Shown: positions 25,297 through 35,494, counted from the first letter of the stretch. The stretch is DNA of 64,000 bases from Prochlorococcus sp. scB243_495K23 (GCA_000635495.1 JFLW01000001.1:62001-126000), one strand, 5' to 3'. Translations and numbers: made by a program. The notes: generated by a model not told the origin, from the sequence alone.

Positions 25297-26226
25297 TTAT
25301 CTGTGCTTTCTTTTTTTATTCACTAAAGTCATACTAGCAATTACTACACTCCAACACTGTCCAAAATATAAAATCACTCCTAATAGCCACACCCATAAAG
25401 TAAGTACAAGAAAACCTCCAATAAAACCGTAAGCTTGAAATCTTACTCCTAGTGAGAGAATACTTTTACTTACTGCTAGGTTCAAAGTGGTTAGGCCAAT
25501 TCCAATAAGAAAAGATCCAGGTAACAGTGGTTTCAATGGAACTTTTCTACTGGGTAAAAGTGCTTGTAATAAAAGAGCCATTAAAGAAAAGCCAATTAGT
25601 GGTATTGCAAACTTACCAACTTGTAATAGGGGCAACTTTAATAATAAATCAGAAATAAGATTATTAGATTTTGAAATATTTTCTAAAACGTTACTTGGGA
25701 TCATCCTAAGATTTGCACTAATTTGATCTAGTACCATTAAAAAACCAATAAAGAATACTATTAAAAAGGCTTCAACTCTATTTCGGAGAAACTTCGAAGC
25801 TTGCACTCTCCAAGCAGCATTAACTTTTTTAGAAGGAATTTCGTCCTCCCAAAGCCTATCCGAACCTCTTTGAAGAGATAGATATGCATTTCCCGCGGTA
25901 AAAAGCAAAAACATAGCCCCAAGAATACCTGCTCCAAAACCTTGATCTATCAAATTAAATAATGTTGTTTCTACTAACTCAACTACTGAAGGAGGTAAAA
26001 TCTGTGCAGCAATGGTAATTATTTGTTGATCTAATCCTTCTTGTTTTCCTAAGAACCATGAAGCTATTGAAAGAGAAATTAGAAGGATGGGAAAAAATGA
26101 TTGAAGTGTGTAGTATGCAAATGCAGCGCTTAAATCAACACAATCAGATTTGCTCCATCGCTCACAAGCTCCCCATAAACTTTTCAGTATCCATGTTGAG
26201 CTTCTCTGCATATTAATTTTCTTCAA
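25297..26226 (-). CDS. YihY/UPF0761 family inner-membrane protein
   Basis: A 309-residue polytopic protein with about six transmembrane helices. The family N-terminus is clear: LSAAFAYYTLQSFFPILLISLS, preceded by a cytoplasmic basic segment, and the middle AGNAYLSLQRGSDRLWE motif (about 110-126) is typical. Once labelled ribonuclease BN by mistake, the family has no nuclease domain and its job, perhaps a transporter or envelope factor, is open. It lies upstream of the zinc-ribbon protein on the minus strand. The start ATG gives a short basic leader (MKKINMQRSSTW). Confidence 0.85.
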   Translation of the reverse strand: MKKINMQRSSTWILKSLWGACERWSKSDCVDLSAAFAYYTLQSFFPILLISLSIASWFLGKQEGLDQQIITIAAQILPPSVVELVETTLFNLIDQGFGAGILGAMFLLFTAGNAYLSLQRGSDRLWEDEIPSKKVNAAWRVQASKFLRNRVEAFLIVFFIGFLMVLDQISANLRMIPSNVLENISKSNNLISDLLLKLPLLQVGKFAIPLIGFSLMALLLQALLPSRKVPLKPLLPGSFLIGIGLTTLNLAVSKSILSLGVRFQAYGFIGGFLVLTLWVWLLGVILYFGQCWSVVIASMTLVNKKRKHR

Positions 26227-26302
26227 ATATTTTATTTATTTACTTAATTTTTATTGTATCTGATTAAGAAATTTTTCAAGCAATTTTTTATTTATGATGC
26301 AA

Positions 26303-27118
26303 CTATTTTTCTAATAATAAATTGCCCCATGGCTTTAAAATTTCAAATTTTTCTACAGATCTGCAAGCAATTAATGGAAAATTAACATCGCTCAAGTCTT
26401 CTCCTGAAACTAAATCTAAAGGATCTGCTTCTAACCACTCTATAGAACAATTGAGTTCTTCTAATAGCAGCCAGGCTGCTGCAATATCCCATATCTTAGG
26501 GGTTGACTCTATTGCTCCGAAAGTTTGTCCCATTGCTACACTCGTAAGATTTAAACTCGATACACCTAAGAGTCTGATTTTGCCAGGAAATACTGAGGTT
26601 GGTTTTTTTTGTAAAATTTTTATTGATCTACTACATAAAGAAATGCATTCACTTTGACGATTAATTTGGCTGGGATCTATTTTCTTGTTATTTAACCAAA
26701 CCCCTTTACCTTTAATGGATAAAAACTTTTTTTTCAATGAAGGAATTATTAAAAAAGAAGATTGTGGTTTACCATTAACGAACCTTGCTACAGATATAGA
26801 CCAGTAAGGAATACCTGCAGCAAAATTTGTTGTCCCATCGAGTGGATCGACCACCCAGTAAGCTTTTGAATTTGGAATTAACTTCTGCCCTTCTTCACTA
26901 AGGACGCCTTCACCTGGAGCTATTGAAGCTAAGCCATCTACGATTGTTTTGTCACTCCATAAATCACAACTTGTTAATAATGATCCATCTGCTTTATTGC
27001 TGGCGCTAATATTTCCAAAATCTTTTGTTTGACGTTGACTAACCAATTCAAATAAATAATTTAATTCACTTAGTTGCTTATTAGTTAAATTTGGTGGATT
27101 CATCTTTATATATTGCAA
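26303..27118 (-). CDS. Inositol monophosphatase family protein
   Basis: A 271-residue Mg-dependent phosphatase of the IMPase/FBPase-like fold. The metal-binding core is WVVDPLDGTTNFAAGIPYW (residues about 90-108) with the upstream glutamate in LSEEGQ and the C-terminal IWDIAAAWLLLEE motif holding the third metal aspartate. Members act on inositol phosphate, histidinol phosphate, NADP(H) or PAP; the substrate is not set by sequence. The gene overlaps the TolC-like gene by 13 bases if translation begins at the first ATG; a second ATG five codons later (MNPPNLTNK) would avoid the overlap and is an alternative start. Confidence 0.88.
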   Translation of the reverse strand: MQYIKMNPPNLTNKQLSELNYLFELVSQRQTKDFGNISASNKADGSLLTSCDLWSDKTIVDGLASIAPGEGVLSEEGQKLIPNSKAYWVVDPLDGTTNFAAGIPYWSISVARFVNGKPQSSFLIIPSLKKKFLSIKGKGVWLNNKKIDPSQINRQSECISLCSRSIKILQKKPTSVFPGKIRLLGVSSLNLTSVAMGQTFGAIESTPKIWDIAAAWLLLEELNCSIEWLEADPLDLVSGEDLSDVNFPLIACRSVEKFEILKPWGNLLLEK

Positions 27119-28533
27119 ATAGACTCTGTATCTTTAATTTTAGTATTATTACTATCCAAACAATTTTGACTTATATCAAGCAAGGTTAATCTTTCTAATT
27201 CATCTATATTCAGATTGTAATTATATATTGCATTAATATTTTTTGATTTCGCCTTACTTAATTCACTTTGCCTTACAAGAACATCTTTTAGAGTTGATAT
27301 TCCGACATCATATCTAAGTCTGGAAAGCCTTACGGACTCTTTGCTAGATTCAATTTCTTTAAGAGAAGAGATTATTTTTTCTTCATTTAATTTAAGATTT
27401 AAATAGGCTTTACTAATACTTGTGGTTAAAACATTTTTTAGATTTTCATAAGCATATTTTTCGGATTCCGCATCTGCTATTTTTGATTTGTAGGAGTTCT
27501 TACTTTGTCCGCCATCAAAAATACTCCATACAAAATTTAGACTTATGGTATTTGTATAATTAGATCCAGATTTTTCAGAGTCGATATTAGTTACTAGAGA
27601 GTCACCTTTTGAAAATGTACTAGATAATGAATTACTGATATAGATATTTGGCTTATTTTGAGCTAAAAAGCTCTCTGCTTGGCTTTTTTTGATTGATTTT
27701 TGAAGAATAATGTTTTTTAAGGAAAGATTTTTATCCAAACCTTCATTAATATTCTTATTCAATTTATGATTCCAAAACCCTATTAGATTTTGCTCTTTAT
27801 TAGTTTCGATATCTCCCTTAATATTAAGAATCTCTTTTAGAGAAATTTTATTAATTTCATGTTCTATTTTCTTTTCATTAAGTGATTGTTGATCTCGAGA
27901 TAATTGAGCTTCTGCTTCAAGAACTTCAAATTTTGTACCAATTCCAGTATCTAATTTCGCTTTAGCATTTTCTAAACTTGTAATTGATAAATCAAGAGTA
28001 AATTTTTTATTTTGAATATCTTGATATGACTTTTTGTATTTGTGATATCTGATTCTTGCTTCTTGAATTAAATCTTTTTTCTTAATCTCATAATTATTTT
28101 CTGCAATTTTGTAATTTGTTTTGGCAATTTTAATTTCAGATCCTATTAACGGGGCAATTACATCCCATTTAATATTAAGGGAGGGATTAGCCGTAAATTG
28201 TGATGTTTTTAAAGTAGGTGAATTGCTATTGTACTTTTTACCTGCGACATATTTTGGTAACCCATTGGCTTGAAAATCTAAGGATGGGTATCTTTTGGCA
28301 ATTTGACTGGAAAGATTAAAACTTGAAGAGGCTACTAGGTTTTGTAATGATTTTAATTCTTGATTATTTAATACAAGTTTTTCTATTTCTTGATAATCAA
28401 CAAAAGTAATATTTGATTTTTCTTCTAAAATATTATCAATGTAATTTTTTGTTTCGTTTGACAGAACATTAAAGGTATTTATACTTAGAGTAAGTGGCAA
28501 TAATAAGAAAGGATTTATTATTCTTCTAAGCAT
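27106..28533 (-). CDS. TolC-like outer-membrane efflux protein
   Basis: A 475-residue outer-membrane factor with a signal-like N-terminus (IINPFLLLPLTLSINTFNVL, about 4-23) and two repeats of long helical hairpins. The family markers TGIGTKFEVLEAEAQL (about 197-212) and YDVGISTLKDVLVRQSELSKA (about 400-420) are the equivalent positions in each half. Such trimers form the outer-membrane channel for type I secretion and RND pumps. No inner-membrane partner or adaptor gene is adjacent in this window, so it probably serves several exporters. It lies between IMPase and DUF512 genes on the same strand. Confidence 0.9.
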   Translation of the reverse strand: MLRRIINPFLLLPLTLSINTFNVLSNETKNYIDNILEEKSNITFVDYQEIEKLVLNNQELKSLQNLVASSSFNLSSQIAKRYPSLDFQANGLPKYVAGKKYNSNSPTLKTSQFTANPSLNIKWDVIAPLIGSEIKIAKTNYKIAENNYEIKKKDLIQEARIRYHKYKKSYQDIQNKKFTLDLSITSLENAKAKLDTGIGTKFEVLEAEAQLSRDQQSLNEKKIEHEINKISLKEILNIKGDIETNKEQNLIGFWNHKLNKNINEGLDKNLSLKNIILQKSIKKSQAESFLAQNKPNIYISNSLSSTFSKGDSLVTNIDSEKSGSNYTNTISLNFVWSIFDGGQSKNSYKSKIADAESEKYAYENLKNVLTTSISKAYLNLKLNEEKIISSLKEIESSKESVRLSRLRYDVGISTLKDVLVRQSELSKAKSKNINAIYNYNLNIDELERLTLLDISQNCLDSNNTKIKDTESICNI

Positions 28534-28558
28534 GTTTTATATTTTCGAAAATATTCGA

Positions 28559-29938
28559 TTAACCAATCAAAGTATTAATAATATCATTTGAATCATCAAG
28601 AACGTGAATTTTAGTATTTAATTTATTTTCAACTTCTTGAATATTTTTATCATCTAAAAATAAATCAGTATTAATTTTTAACATAATAGATGGTATGTAA
28701 ACAGCTTCTCCTAAATCCTTATCTTTCAGCCCGTAAATAAGATCTTCTCCAGTAAGAAGACCTGTAACAACTTGATCTTGACCCCAATAAATACTTGGCA
28801 AACCATATAAATTAATTGTTAATCCATAAATTAAGTTTAATTTCTTAACTGTAGGAATTAGGGCTTCATAAACTAATTTACCAACAATCCAACTAACTTT
28901 TTTTGGCTTTTTTACTTTTTGGGGAAGGTTTTGAGTTTTTTCTCTTAATGCTTCTAGAAAGTTTCTAATAGTCCCAACTCCATTAGATTCTTGTGGCATA
29001 TTTTCGTAGGTTTTGTAACTAGGTAAATTTGTACCAGCAATTAAATACCATTCGTCTGCTAGCCAACAAAAACGAGTCCCAAGAGTATTTTGTAGAGAGG
29101 CTTGAATTCTTTCTACTTGTTTAATAGTTTTTTTTGCGTATTTTGGGCTGATTGATTTCAATCCATCATTTTCAGGTCTAAATTTTGTAAGTCCTACAGG
29201 AACTATTGCGACTGACAGAACTGTTTGAGAGGTTTTTTTGTAGAATTCAGCAAGTTCCAAAATTGATTTCTCAAGAATATCCCCATCATTTATATCTGGA
29301 CAAACAACAATTTGAGCATGTATTTGAATAGAGTTTTTTTCAAACCACGAAATTTGATCAAGTATCACTCCTGCTTTTTGATTTTTTAATAATTTTTCTC
29401 TTATGGCTGGATCAGTAGCATGAACTGAAATAAAAAGTGGAGATAGTTTTTGCATAGCAATTCTTTCCCAGTCTTCTTTTTTTAAATTCGTAAGAGTTAA
29501 ATAAGAGCCATATAGGAAACTTAATCTATAATCATCATCTTTTATATATAGGCTTTTTCTTTTACCACTTGGCTGTTGATCAATAAAACAAAATGGACAT
29601 CTATTATTGCACTGCTTGATTGAATCAAATAATGCATCTTTAAAATTTAAACCTAAATTAACGTCTTGATCTTTTTCAATATTTATATTGTGAATCTCAT
29701 GATTTTTATCTAAAACTGATATATCTAAAATTTCTTCACTAATCAGAATCTGATAATCAATTAAATCTCTTGGTTTTTTCCCATTAATACTAATAATTGA
29801 ATCACCTGATTCAAATCCTATTTCTTCAGCGATAGAATTAGCTTCAATACTTTCAATTTCTGCAGGGTTTATTTTATAATTAATATTAGGAACTAAAAGA
29901 TCAATGGGATCTTCCGTGTAATTAATTTCTTGCCACAC
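28559..29938 (-). CDS. DUF512 radical-SAM-like Fe-S protein with N-terminal PDZ
   Basis: A 459-residue protein with an N-terminal PDZ-like domain (residues about 25-75, AEEIGFESGDSIISINGKK), a cysteine cluster CNNRCPFCFIDQQPSGKRK (Cys110, Cys114, Cys117) of radical-SAM type, and a C-terminal DUF512 domain. This fits a family conserved through oxygenic phototrophs and other bacteria whose reaction is not known. The C(x3)C(x2)C spacing is the canonical site for a 4Fe-4S cluster and S-adenosylmethionine. In the same direction as the TolC-like gene, 25 bases upstream of it. Confidence 0.87.
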   Translation of the reverse strand: MWQEINYTEDPIDLLVPNINYKINPAEIESIEANSIAEEIGFESGDSIISINGKKPRDLIDYQILISEEILDISVLDKNHEIHNINIEKDQDVNLGLNFKDALFDSIKQCNNRCPFCFIDQQPSGKRKSLYIKDDDYRLSFLYGSYLTLTNLKKEDWERIAMQKLSPLFISVHATDPAIREKLLKNQKAGVILDQISWFEKNSIQIHAQIVVCPDINDGDILEKSILELAEFYKKTSQTVLSVAIVPVGLTKFRPENDGLKSISPKYAKKTIKQVERIQASLQNTLGTRFCWLADEWYLIAGTNLPSYKTYENMPQESNGVGTIRNFLEALREKTQNLPQKVKKPKKVSWIVGKLVYEALIPTVKKLNLIYGLTINLYGLPSIYWGQDQVVTGLLTGEDLIYGLKDKDLGEAVYIPSIMLKINTDLFLDDKNIQEVENKLNTKIHVLDDSNDIINTLIG

Positions 29939-29984
29939 AATTTAAGACCAAATACTCTTATTTATATTTATTCTAAACTTATAT

Positions 29985-30107
29985 ATGACTCAAAGTGTAT
30001 TAAATACTTTTAAAAAACTAAATATAGGTATGAAATTATGGGCTTTTTATTTATTAAAATATGACATTCGCAGTTTTTTAAAACACGATTTAGATTACTT
30101 AAAATAA
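29985..30107 (+). CDS. Possible small protein, 40 residues
   Basis: An ATG-started ORF of 40 codons, MTQSVLNTFKKLNIGMKLWA and then FYLLKYDIRSFLKHDLDYLK, ending 9 bases before the DUF3120 start. It is amphipathic and basic with a short aromatic hydrophobic centre. The size and composition could arise by chance in AT-rich DNA; placement just ahead of a cotranscribed gene supports it weakly. No homolog known to me. Confidence 0.35.
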   Translation: MTQSVLNTFKKLNIGMKLWAFYLLKYDIRSFLKHDLDYLK

Positions 30108-30116
30108 CTTTTTTCA

Positions 30117-30884
30117 TTGAAAGAATTAATTACAAAAAATTTAGAAGTAAAAGATAATTTCAACTATGAATCCCATAAGGTAGTTGATTCATACAAAAAT
30201 AGTTTTTTATCAAATCCTATATCTTTAAGATTGTGGTCTTCTTTTTTTGTAATTTTACCTATTTTTGTTCAAGCCCCTTGGGTTAGATTAGAACCAATAA
30301 GTGCTCTTTGTTTTACTTTTGTTATTGTCCTAGTGGCAATTGTTTTGAATCAGAAAGGATCAAATAAGTGGTTTATTGTCAGTTCATTATTACTCGGTAT
30401 ATCAGGTAGTTGGCTTGGTGGATGTTTGTTCTGGGGATGGTTAAGTCCATTTCCTATCCTACACATACCTGTTGAAGCTGTAGTTCTCCCATTAGCTTTA
30501 ATTGGATTAGGTACTAATTGGAAAATAGGTTCAAGTTTTTATATCTCTTCTTTATTAGGAACCGCAGTTACCGACATTACAATATTTTTAATCGGAATCA
30601 TGGATCAATGGAGGCAGGTAATTACAGCAGATTCTGAAAATGCACCCATAATTCTTCAAAAAACTTCAGAGAGTCTTATTCAAATAAAATCATTATCTAT
30701 TATCGTTTTTGTTGCTCTTATACTTTGGTTTATTTCAAAAGAAATTTTAGATTCTGGCACAATTAATACTAATAGTGGTAAAGCACTCCTAGTTTCTGGT
30801 TACGTAATTCAGACGACATTAATTGTTGATGGTATTTTTATTGTTTTAGCAATTCTGCAACCAACTTTTAGTGGATTGGTTTAA
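30117..30884 (+). CDS. DUF3120 membrane protein
   Basis: A 255-residue protein with a polar N-terminus (about 35 residues) and six or seven hydrophobic helices, matching my recollection of DUF3120, a cyanobacterial family often directly upstream of nadB. Conserved-looking stretches are FVQAPWVRLEPISALCFT and GGCLFWGWLSPFPILHIPVE. The start is TTG. Its stop overlaps the ATG of nadB as TAATG, so the two are almost certainly cotranscribed and translationally coupled. A transport role related to NAD precursor synthesis is an inference from the linkage alone. Confidence 0.82.
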   Translation: MKELITKNLEVKDNFNYESHKVVDSYKNSFLSNPISLRLWSSFFVILPIFVQAPWVRLEPISALCFTFVIVLVAIVLNQKGSNKWFIVSSLLLGISGSWLGGCLFWGWLSPFPILHIPVEAVVLPLALIGLGTNWKIGSSFYISSLLGTAVTDITIFLIGIMDQWRQVITADSENAPIILQKTSESLIQIKSLSIIVFVALILWFISKEILDSGTINTNSGKALLVSGYVIQTTLIVDGIFIVLAILQPTFSGLV

Positions 30885-32551
30885 TGTTAAGGCCTCCATT
30901 TTCGCAAGAACCGATACCAATAAATAATTGGGATGTAATCGTTATAGGCGCTGGAGCAGCTGGCCTTATGACTTGTCTTGAATTACCCTCAAATTTAAAA
31001 GTGCTTCTTTTAAATAGAAATACTAGTAAGGTCTCTTCCAGTAGATGGGCTCAAGGAGGAATTGCATCTGTTGTTAGACAGGATGATTCATTTGATCTTC
31101 ATGCTGAGGATACTTTAAAAGCAGGCGATGGACTATGTGATTTTCAAGCTGTAGAAATGCTAGTTAAAGAAGCTCCCGGTTGTGTAAAAAGGTTACAGAA
31201 TTTAGGGATGATTTTTGATCAAAGTTCTGATCAACTAGCTACTACCTTGGAAGCAGCCCATTCACGAAGAAGAGTCTTACATGTTAAGGATCGTACTGGA
31301 CGAGCATTAGTTGAAGTTCTAGAAGATCATATTGAGAATCAAAAAAATATTCTTCACTGCAGGGGTGTAAGAGTAACTGAACTTCTCATTGAAAATAAAG
31401 AATGTAGAGGAGTTCAGGTTCTTGATGGAGCAAATTTATATTGGATTAAATCTAGAGCTGTTGTTTTGGCTACAGGTGGGGGTGGGCACTTGTTTACAAA
31501 TACAACAAATCCTGCTCAATCCTCTGGTGAAGGGATTGCTCTTGCATGGAAAGCAGGAGCTGCTATCGAAGATTTAGAGTTCGTGCAATTTCATCCAACA
31601 GCTTTAAAATTTTATGGTGCACCTTGCTTCTTAATATCTGAGGCACTCAGAGGGGAAGGAGCGATTTTAGTTGATAAAAATGGTGAAAGTCCAGTTAAAA
31701 ATCTTGAAAATCGTGATCTAGCTACAAGAGATCAGGTCAGTAGAGCAATTATGAAAAATATGTATGATAATAATGTAGATCATGTTGGCTTAGATCTTAG
31801 GTATATTGATCCAGAAAAAATTGTAGAGCGCTTCCCCACGATCTTAAGTCGATGTCAGGATTATGGCGTTAACCCTTTAAATGAGGTTATTCCCGTAGCT
31901 CCTGCAGCTCATTATTGGATGGGAGGTGTTAAAACTGATTTAAATGCTTCTTCAACAAGAAAAGGATTATATGCCGTTGGAGAAGTTGCTTCTACAGGTG
32001 TGCATGGTGCTAATAGACTAGCAAGTAATTCACTGATGGAGTGTCTTGTTTTCGCAAGAAAAATGTCTTCAATAGTTTTGAATGACATTTCTAAAGTTAA
32101 AAAATTTAATAGATCATTTCAAGATTTTGATATTGAAGATTCTAAAGAAGATCAAATTTCTATAATTGCTGAAAAAATTGATGAACTAAGAAAACTATGT
32201 TGGTTAAATTTAGGTGTATCGCGAAATAAGGTAAATATGAGTAAATTTTTTAATTACATTCAAAATGATATAGATAAATTAAATAAAAATGATTTACTAA
32301 ATAGTCTTGAAAAAATAAAATTTGATCAAAAAATAAAACTTAGTGAACGCAATAGAAGAGCATTAAATCTTTTACTTGATTTGAAGAATAGACAAATAAC
32401 CACTATAACTTTATTAAAAGCTTGTCTATTTAGAGAGGAAAGTAGAGGAGGGCATTATAGAGATGATTTTCCTGATAAAGATAAGAATTGGGAATGCCAT
32501 ACTAGACAACAGTTATATCAAAAAATTCAAAAAAGATTTATTAAAAATTAA
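30884..32551 (+). CDS. nadB: L-aspartate oxidase
   Basis: A 555-residue flavoprotein that oxidises aspartate to iminoaspartate, the first step of de novo NAD synthesis. The FAD-binding motif is GAGAAGLMTCLEL near residue 23; SSRWAQGGIASV, HSRRRVLHVKDRTG and the covalently-associated active-site region FVQFHPTAL are present, as is APAAHYWMGGVKTDLNA, and the NRLASNSLMECLVF segment. The C-terminal RESRGGHYRDDFP motif closes the family pattern. It converges on the VKOR gene with about 11 bases of overlap. NadA and NadC are not in the window. Confidence 0.96.
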   Translation: MLRPPFSQEPIPINNWDVIVIGAGAAGLMTCLELPSNLKVLLLNRNTSKVSSSRWAQGGIASVVRQDDSFDLHAEDTLKAGDGLCDFQAVEMLVKEAPGCVKRLQNLGMIFDQSSDQLATTLEAAHSRRRVLHVKDRTGRALVEVLEDHIENQKNILHCRGVRVTELLIENKECRGVQVLDGANLYWIKSRAVVLATGGGGHLFTNTTNPAQSSGEGIALAWKAGAAIEDLEFVQFHPTALKFYGAPCFLISEALRGEGAILVDKNGESPVKNLENRDLATRDQVSRAIMKNMYDNNVDHVGLDLRYIDPEKIVERFPTILSRCQDYGVNPLNEVIPVAPAAHYWMGGVKTDLNASSTRKGLYAVGEVASTGVHGANRLASNSLMECLVFARKMSSIVLNDISKVKKFNRSFQDFDIEDSKEDQISIIAEKIDELRKLCWLNLGVSRNKVNMSKFFNYIQNDIDKLNKNDLLNSLEKIKFDQKIKLSERNRRALNLLLDLKNRQITTITLLKACLFREESRGGHYRDDFPDKDKNWECHTRQQLYQKIQKRFIKN

Positions 32552-33476
32552 GATCTCCCTGATAGTCGGTTTTTGTTGCTAATTCATTTAAGTCACGCGT
32601 GCCACTAATAATTTCTCCATTTATTTCCCAAGAAGGAAATCCACTGATTCCTTTCGTTTGGCATAGCTCATACTCATTATCTTTGCCATCTTTAGCACAT
32701 TCAACTACTTTTAATTCTTTAACTGCTTCCTTACCAAATAATTGTTTCTGATCATGGCAATGCGGGCACCAGTATGCACTATACATAACAATATTGTTTT
32801 CACTTAAAAATTTTGCAAACTTTACCTTCTGGGGAGAGCTTGAAGTGGTAATTATTGGCGATACATTTTCAGTGGGGATTACAACATCAATAGCATTAGA
32901 TGGGTCAACGTTTGTTGACCAAATTAGACCCCCCAGCAGGACACTAATGGCTATAATGAAACCCCTAAAAATCATAGGTTCTCTACTTTCGAACTTTGCT
33001 CCAATCATAGAAATTATAAAGATAGAAAACGATAAAATTGCTGAAAGTATACAAAAAAAACAATATGCTTGAATCTTAAAAAACATTATATTTATCAATA
33101 AAAAGCTAAATGTTGATGACGCACAAGAAATTAGAAATACTAACCACCATAAAAACTTGTTTAGTTTTTCTTTTGGAGAAATTAAATTAAGCGAGAGTAT
33201 TATAGTGACAACTAATATTGATAAATATGTTATGAATCCAGCTAATGAGAGAGGTATATTAACTTGATTATTTTCAAATAAAGTACCCCAAGGACTATTT
33301 AAAACTGTTTCACAACCATTTTGTATCCCTGGGCATGAAAGCGAAGTAAATAATCCCCAGTTTTTTAAAGTAATCGAACCTGTATCAACTATGCCTATAG
33401 TGCTAAGAATCGCGATTATGATTTTTGGCCATTTCAAATCTTTTTTATTTCTTATGTTTAAAGTCTTAAGGGCCAT
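32541..33476 (-). CDS. VKOR-thioredoxin fusion, disulfide-forming enzyme
   Basis: A 311-residue protein. Residues about 20-190 are a vitamin K epoxide reductase domain of five transmembrane helices; the loop cysteines are in SCPGIQNGC (Cys48, Cys55) and the quinone-reducing pair is YCFFC (Cys139, Cys142). Residues about 215-311 form a thioredoxin-like domain with AYWCPHC (Cys237, Cys240). Such fusions occur in cyanobacteria and act as DsbA/DsbB equivalents, oxidising thiols in the periplasm or lumen. It is convergent with nadB. Confidence 0.92.
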   Translation of the reverse strand: MALKTLNIRNKKDLKWPKIIIAILSTIGIVDTGSITLKNWGLFTSLSCPGIQNGCETVLNSPWGTLFENNQVNIPLSLAGFITYLSILVVTIILSLNLISPKEKLNKFLWWLVFLISCASSTFSFLLINIMFFKIQAYCFFCILSAILSFSIFIISMIGAKFESREPMIFRGFIIAISVLLGGLIWSTNVDPSNAIDVVIPTENVSPIITTSSSPQKVKFAKFLSENNIVMYSAYWCPHCHDQKQLFGKEAVKELKVVECAKDGKDNEYELCQTKGISGFPSWEINGEIISGTRDLNELATKTDYQGDLNF

Positions 33477-33581
33477 ACAAAAAGAAAGTTTGTTATTTAC
33501 ATTATTTATCCTAATATTATCTTGGCATGATAGTGATATACGAAATGCTGTTTAAATCTTTTAATTCTTATTTTTCTAGTT

Positions 33582-34946
33582 GTGAAAGAAAATAGTCTCG
33601 ATGTTAAAGAAAAAAAACTATCTAAGGTTGCATTCAGTCATGTTGGTTGTGAGAAAAATCTTGTTGATACTGAACATATGCAAGGCTTATTAGATAAAGA
33701 GGGTTATGAAGTTGACAGCAATATAAATGATGCAAATGTTGTTGTTGTAAATACTTGCAGTTTTATTGAAACAGCTAGAGAAGAATCTATTAGAAAAATT
33801 CTAGAATATACAAATCAAGGAAAGGAAGTAATAGTTGCAGGCTGTATGGCTCAGCATTTTAAAGATGAGCTTATAAAAGAAATCCCTGAAATAAAAGGTT
33901 TGGTTGGAACAGGAGATTATCAAAAGATAGTCAAGGTTTTAGACAGAGTAGAAAAAGGGGAAATCGTTCAAGAAGTTTCAAAAATACCTGAATTTATTGC
34001 AGATGAAGAAATGCCTCGTTTTGTAGATAAAAATAAATTTGTTGCTTTTCTTCGCATTGCTGAAGGATGTAACTACAATTGCGCTTTTTGTATTATTCCC
34101 AAGTTGAGAGGTCCTCAAAGAAGTAGAACAATAGAATCTATAGTTTCAGAAGCCAAAAGTCTTGCAAAAAAGGGTATTCAAGAAATTATTTTAATTAGTC
34201 AAATAACAACTAATTATGGTCAAGATATTTATGGAAAACCATCATTAGCCAAACTTTTGAATGAGCTTTCTAAAGTTCCAATTCCTTGGATAAGGATACA
34301 TTATGCTTATCCAACAGGTTTAACTGATGAAGTTATTAGAGCTTTCAAAGATTCAAAGAATATTGTGCCTTACTTTGATTTGCCACTTCAGCATAGTCAT
34401 CCAGATGTGTTGAAGAGTATGAATAGACCTTGGCAAGCTTCTTTGAATGAATCAATTTTGGAGAAAATTAGAGAAGAAATTCCATCTGCTGTATTAAGAA
34501 CTAGTCTCATCGTTGGTTTCCCAGGAGAAAAAAAAGAACATTTTGAACATCTTTTAGAATTTTTGGATAGGCACAAATTTGATCATGTGGGAGTGTTTAT
34601 TTTTTCTCCTGAGGAAGGAACTGCAGCTTTTCATTTGCCAAATAAAGTATCTCCAGAGGTTGCAGAGGCAAGAAAAGATAACGTTATTTCAGTTCAACAA
34701 AATATCTCAAAAGACAAAAATCAGTCATATGTTGGTTCAAAAATGGAGATTTTGGTAGAAAAAATATCAGAAAATAACGAATTAATAGGTCGGTCTTACA
34801 ATTTCGCTCCTGAAATTGACGGAACTGTAATTTTATCTGTTAAAGATAAAATTGATTTGAAAAATTATATTGGTAAATTTGTTGAAGCAAATATTTCTTT
34901 TGCAGATGAATATGATTTGTATGGAAAGACTATTAAAATTTTGTAG
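33582..34946 (+). CDS. rimO: Ribosomal protein S12 methylthiotransferase RimO
   Basis: A 454-residue radical-SAM enzyme that adds a methylthio group to Asp of ribosomal protein S12. The N-terminal UPF0004 domain has the three cluster cysteines Cys23 ([13 protein letters not shown]), Cys59 (VVNTCSFI) and Cys88 (VAGCMAQ); the SAM cluster is CNYNCAFC (163-170). The Thr-Glu pair in LVDTEHM identifies the RimO branch over MiaB. A C-terminal TRAM domain is in place. Translation starts at GTG. The gene is divergent from VKOR with about 105 bases between. Confidence 0.95.
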   Translation: MKENSLDVKEKKLSKVAFSHVGCEKNLVDTEHMQGLLDKEGYEVDSNINDANVVVVNTCSFIETAREESIRKILEYTNQGKEVIVAGCMAQHFKDELIKEIPEIKGLVGTGDYQKIVKVLDRVEKGEIVQEVSKIPEFIADEEMPRFVDKNKFVAFLRIAEGCNYNCAFCIIPKLRGPQRSRTIESIVSEAKSLAKKGIQEIILISQITTNYGQDIYGKPSLAKLLNELSKVPIPWIRIHYAYPTGLTDEVIRAFKDSKNIVPYFDLPLQHSHPDVLKSMNRPWQASLNESILEKIREEIPSAVLRTSLIVGFPGEKKEHFEHLLEFLDRHKFDHVGVFIFSPEEGTAAFHLPNKVSPEVAEARKDNVISVQQNISKDKNQSYVGSKMEILVEKISENNELIGRSYNFAPEIDGTVILSVKDKIDLKNYIGKFVEANISFADEYDLYGKTIKIL

Positions 34947-34950
34947 TTTT

Positions 34951-35043
34951 TTAAATTAATTTAACTGCTCTTAAGAGCTTATCTAATGCGAAAGCAGCTC
35001 CAAAACCAAAACCAATAAATGCAAAATAGAAAATGATGTTCAT
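34951..35043 (-). CDS. petL: Cytochrome b6f complex subunit PetL (probable)
   Basis: A 30-residue minus-strand ORF, MNIIFYFAFIGFGFGAAFAL continuing to the ending LLRAVKLI. It is one transmembrane helix with a small basic tail. The tail (LxxxLRAxKLI) resembles the C-terminal LNKIRLI/LRAIKLI of PetL, the single-helix subunit of the cytochrome b6f complex encoded as ycf7 in chloroplasts. The reading is by similarity in size and C-terminal pattern; at 30 residues no independent confirmation is possible by eye. It sits alone 4 bases past rimO, in the opposite direction. Confidence 0.6.
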   Translation of the reverse strand: MNIIFYFAFIGFGFGAAFALDKLLRAVKLI

Positions 35044-35107
35044 TAATTTTTTTATTTTTATTTAATTTAACATCAGATGAAAAGATTAGATTTTTTCGTT
35101 TAATTTC

Positions 35108-35494
35108 TTAATCTTGGATATATGGTAATTTTTTGTATAAACATACTTCTGCTTTTTGTAGTTCCCGGCCTAAATATAGAGCATGGTCGAATCTGGTGAT
35201 TAAGTCGTTTCTTTCTTCAGTGATTAATATTCCAAGTTGTTTTGCACTAATACCTTCAAAAACTTCATTACTAACTCTTTTATTTTCAGAGTCGCATTTG
35301 ATTGGTTCATTTGTTTCTGGGTCAAGCGCATATCCATCATCATTAATATTATTTAGATAGTGCTCCAAAATTATTTTATTTTCTACTAAATCTACTTTTA
35401 TAATAAAATAACCGTTTGGATCTAAGTCTATATATCGGTTGGATAGATTATCATCAATATTTATTTTTTCATCGAAACTTTTACTAGAATCCAT
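35108..35494 (-). CDS. DUF4346 protein
   Basis: A 128-residue acidic protein showing RYIDLDPNGYFIIKVD near residue 20, LDPETNEPI in the middle and HALYLGRELQKAEVCLYK at the end, the hallmarks of DUF4346. The same domain occurs elsewhere C-terminal to thymidylate-synthase-like or dihydropteroate-related proteins in cyanobacteria and archaea; alone it has no known role. Upstream sits the GNAT gene, in the same direction, with about 60 bases between. Confidence 0.8.
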   Translation of the reverse strand: MDSSKSFDEKINIDDNLSNRYIDLDPNGYFIIKVDLVENKIILEHYLNNINDDGYALDPETNEPIKCDSENKRVSNEVFEGISAKQLGILITEERNDLITRFDHALYLGRELQKAEVCLYKKLPYIQD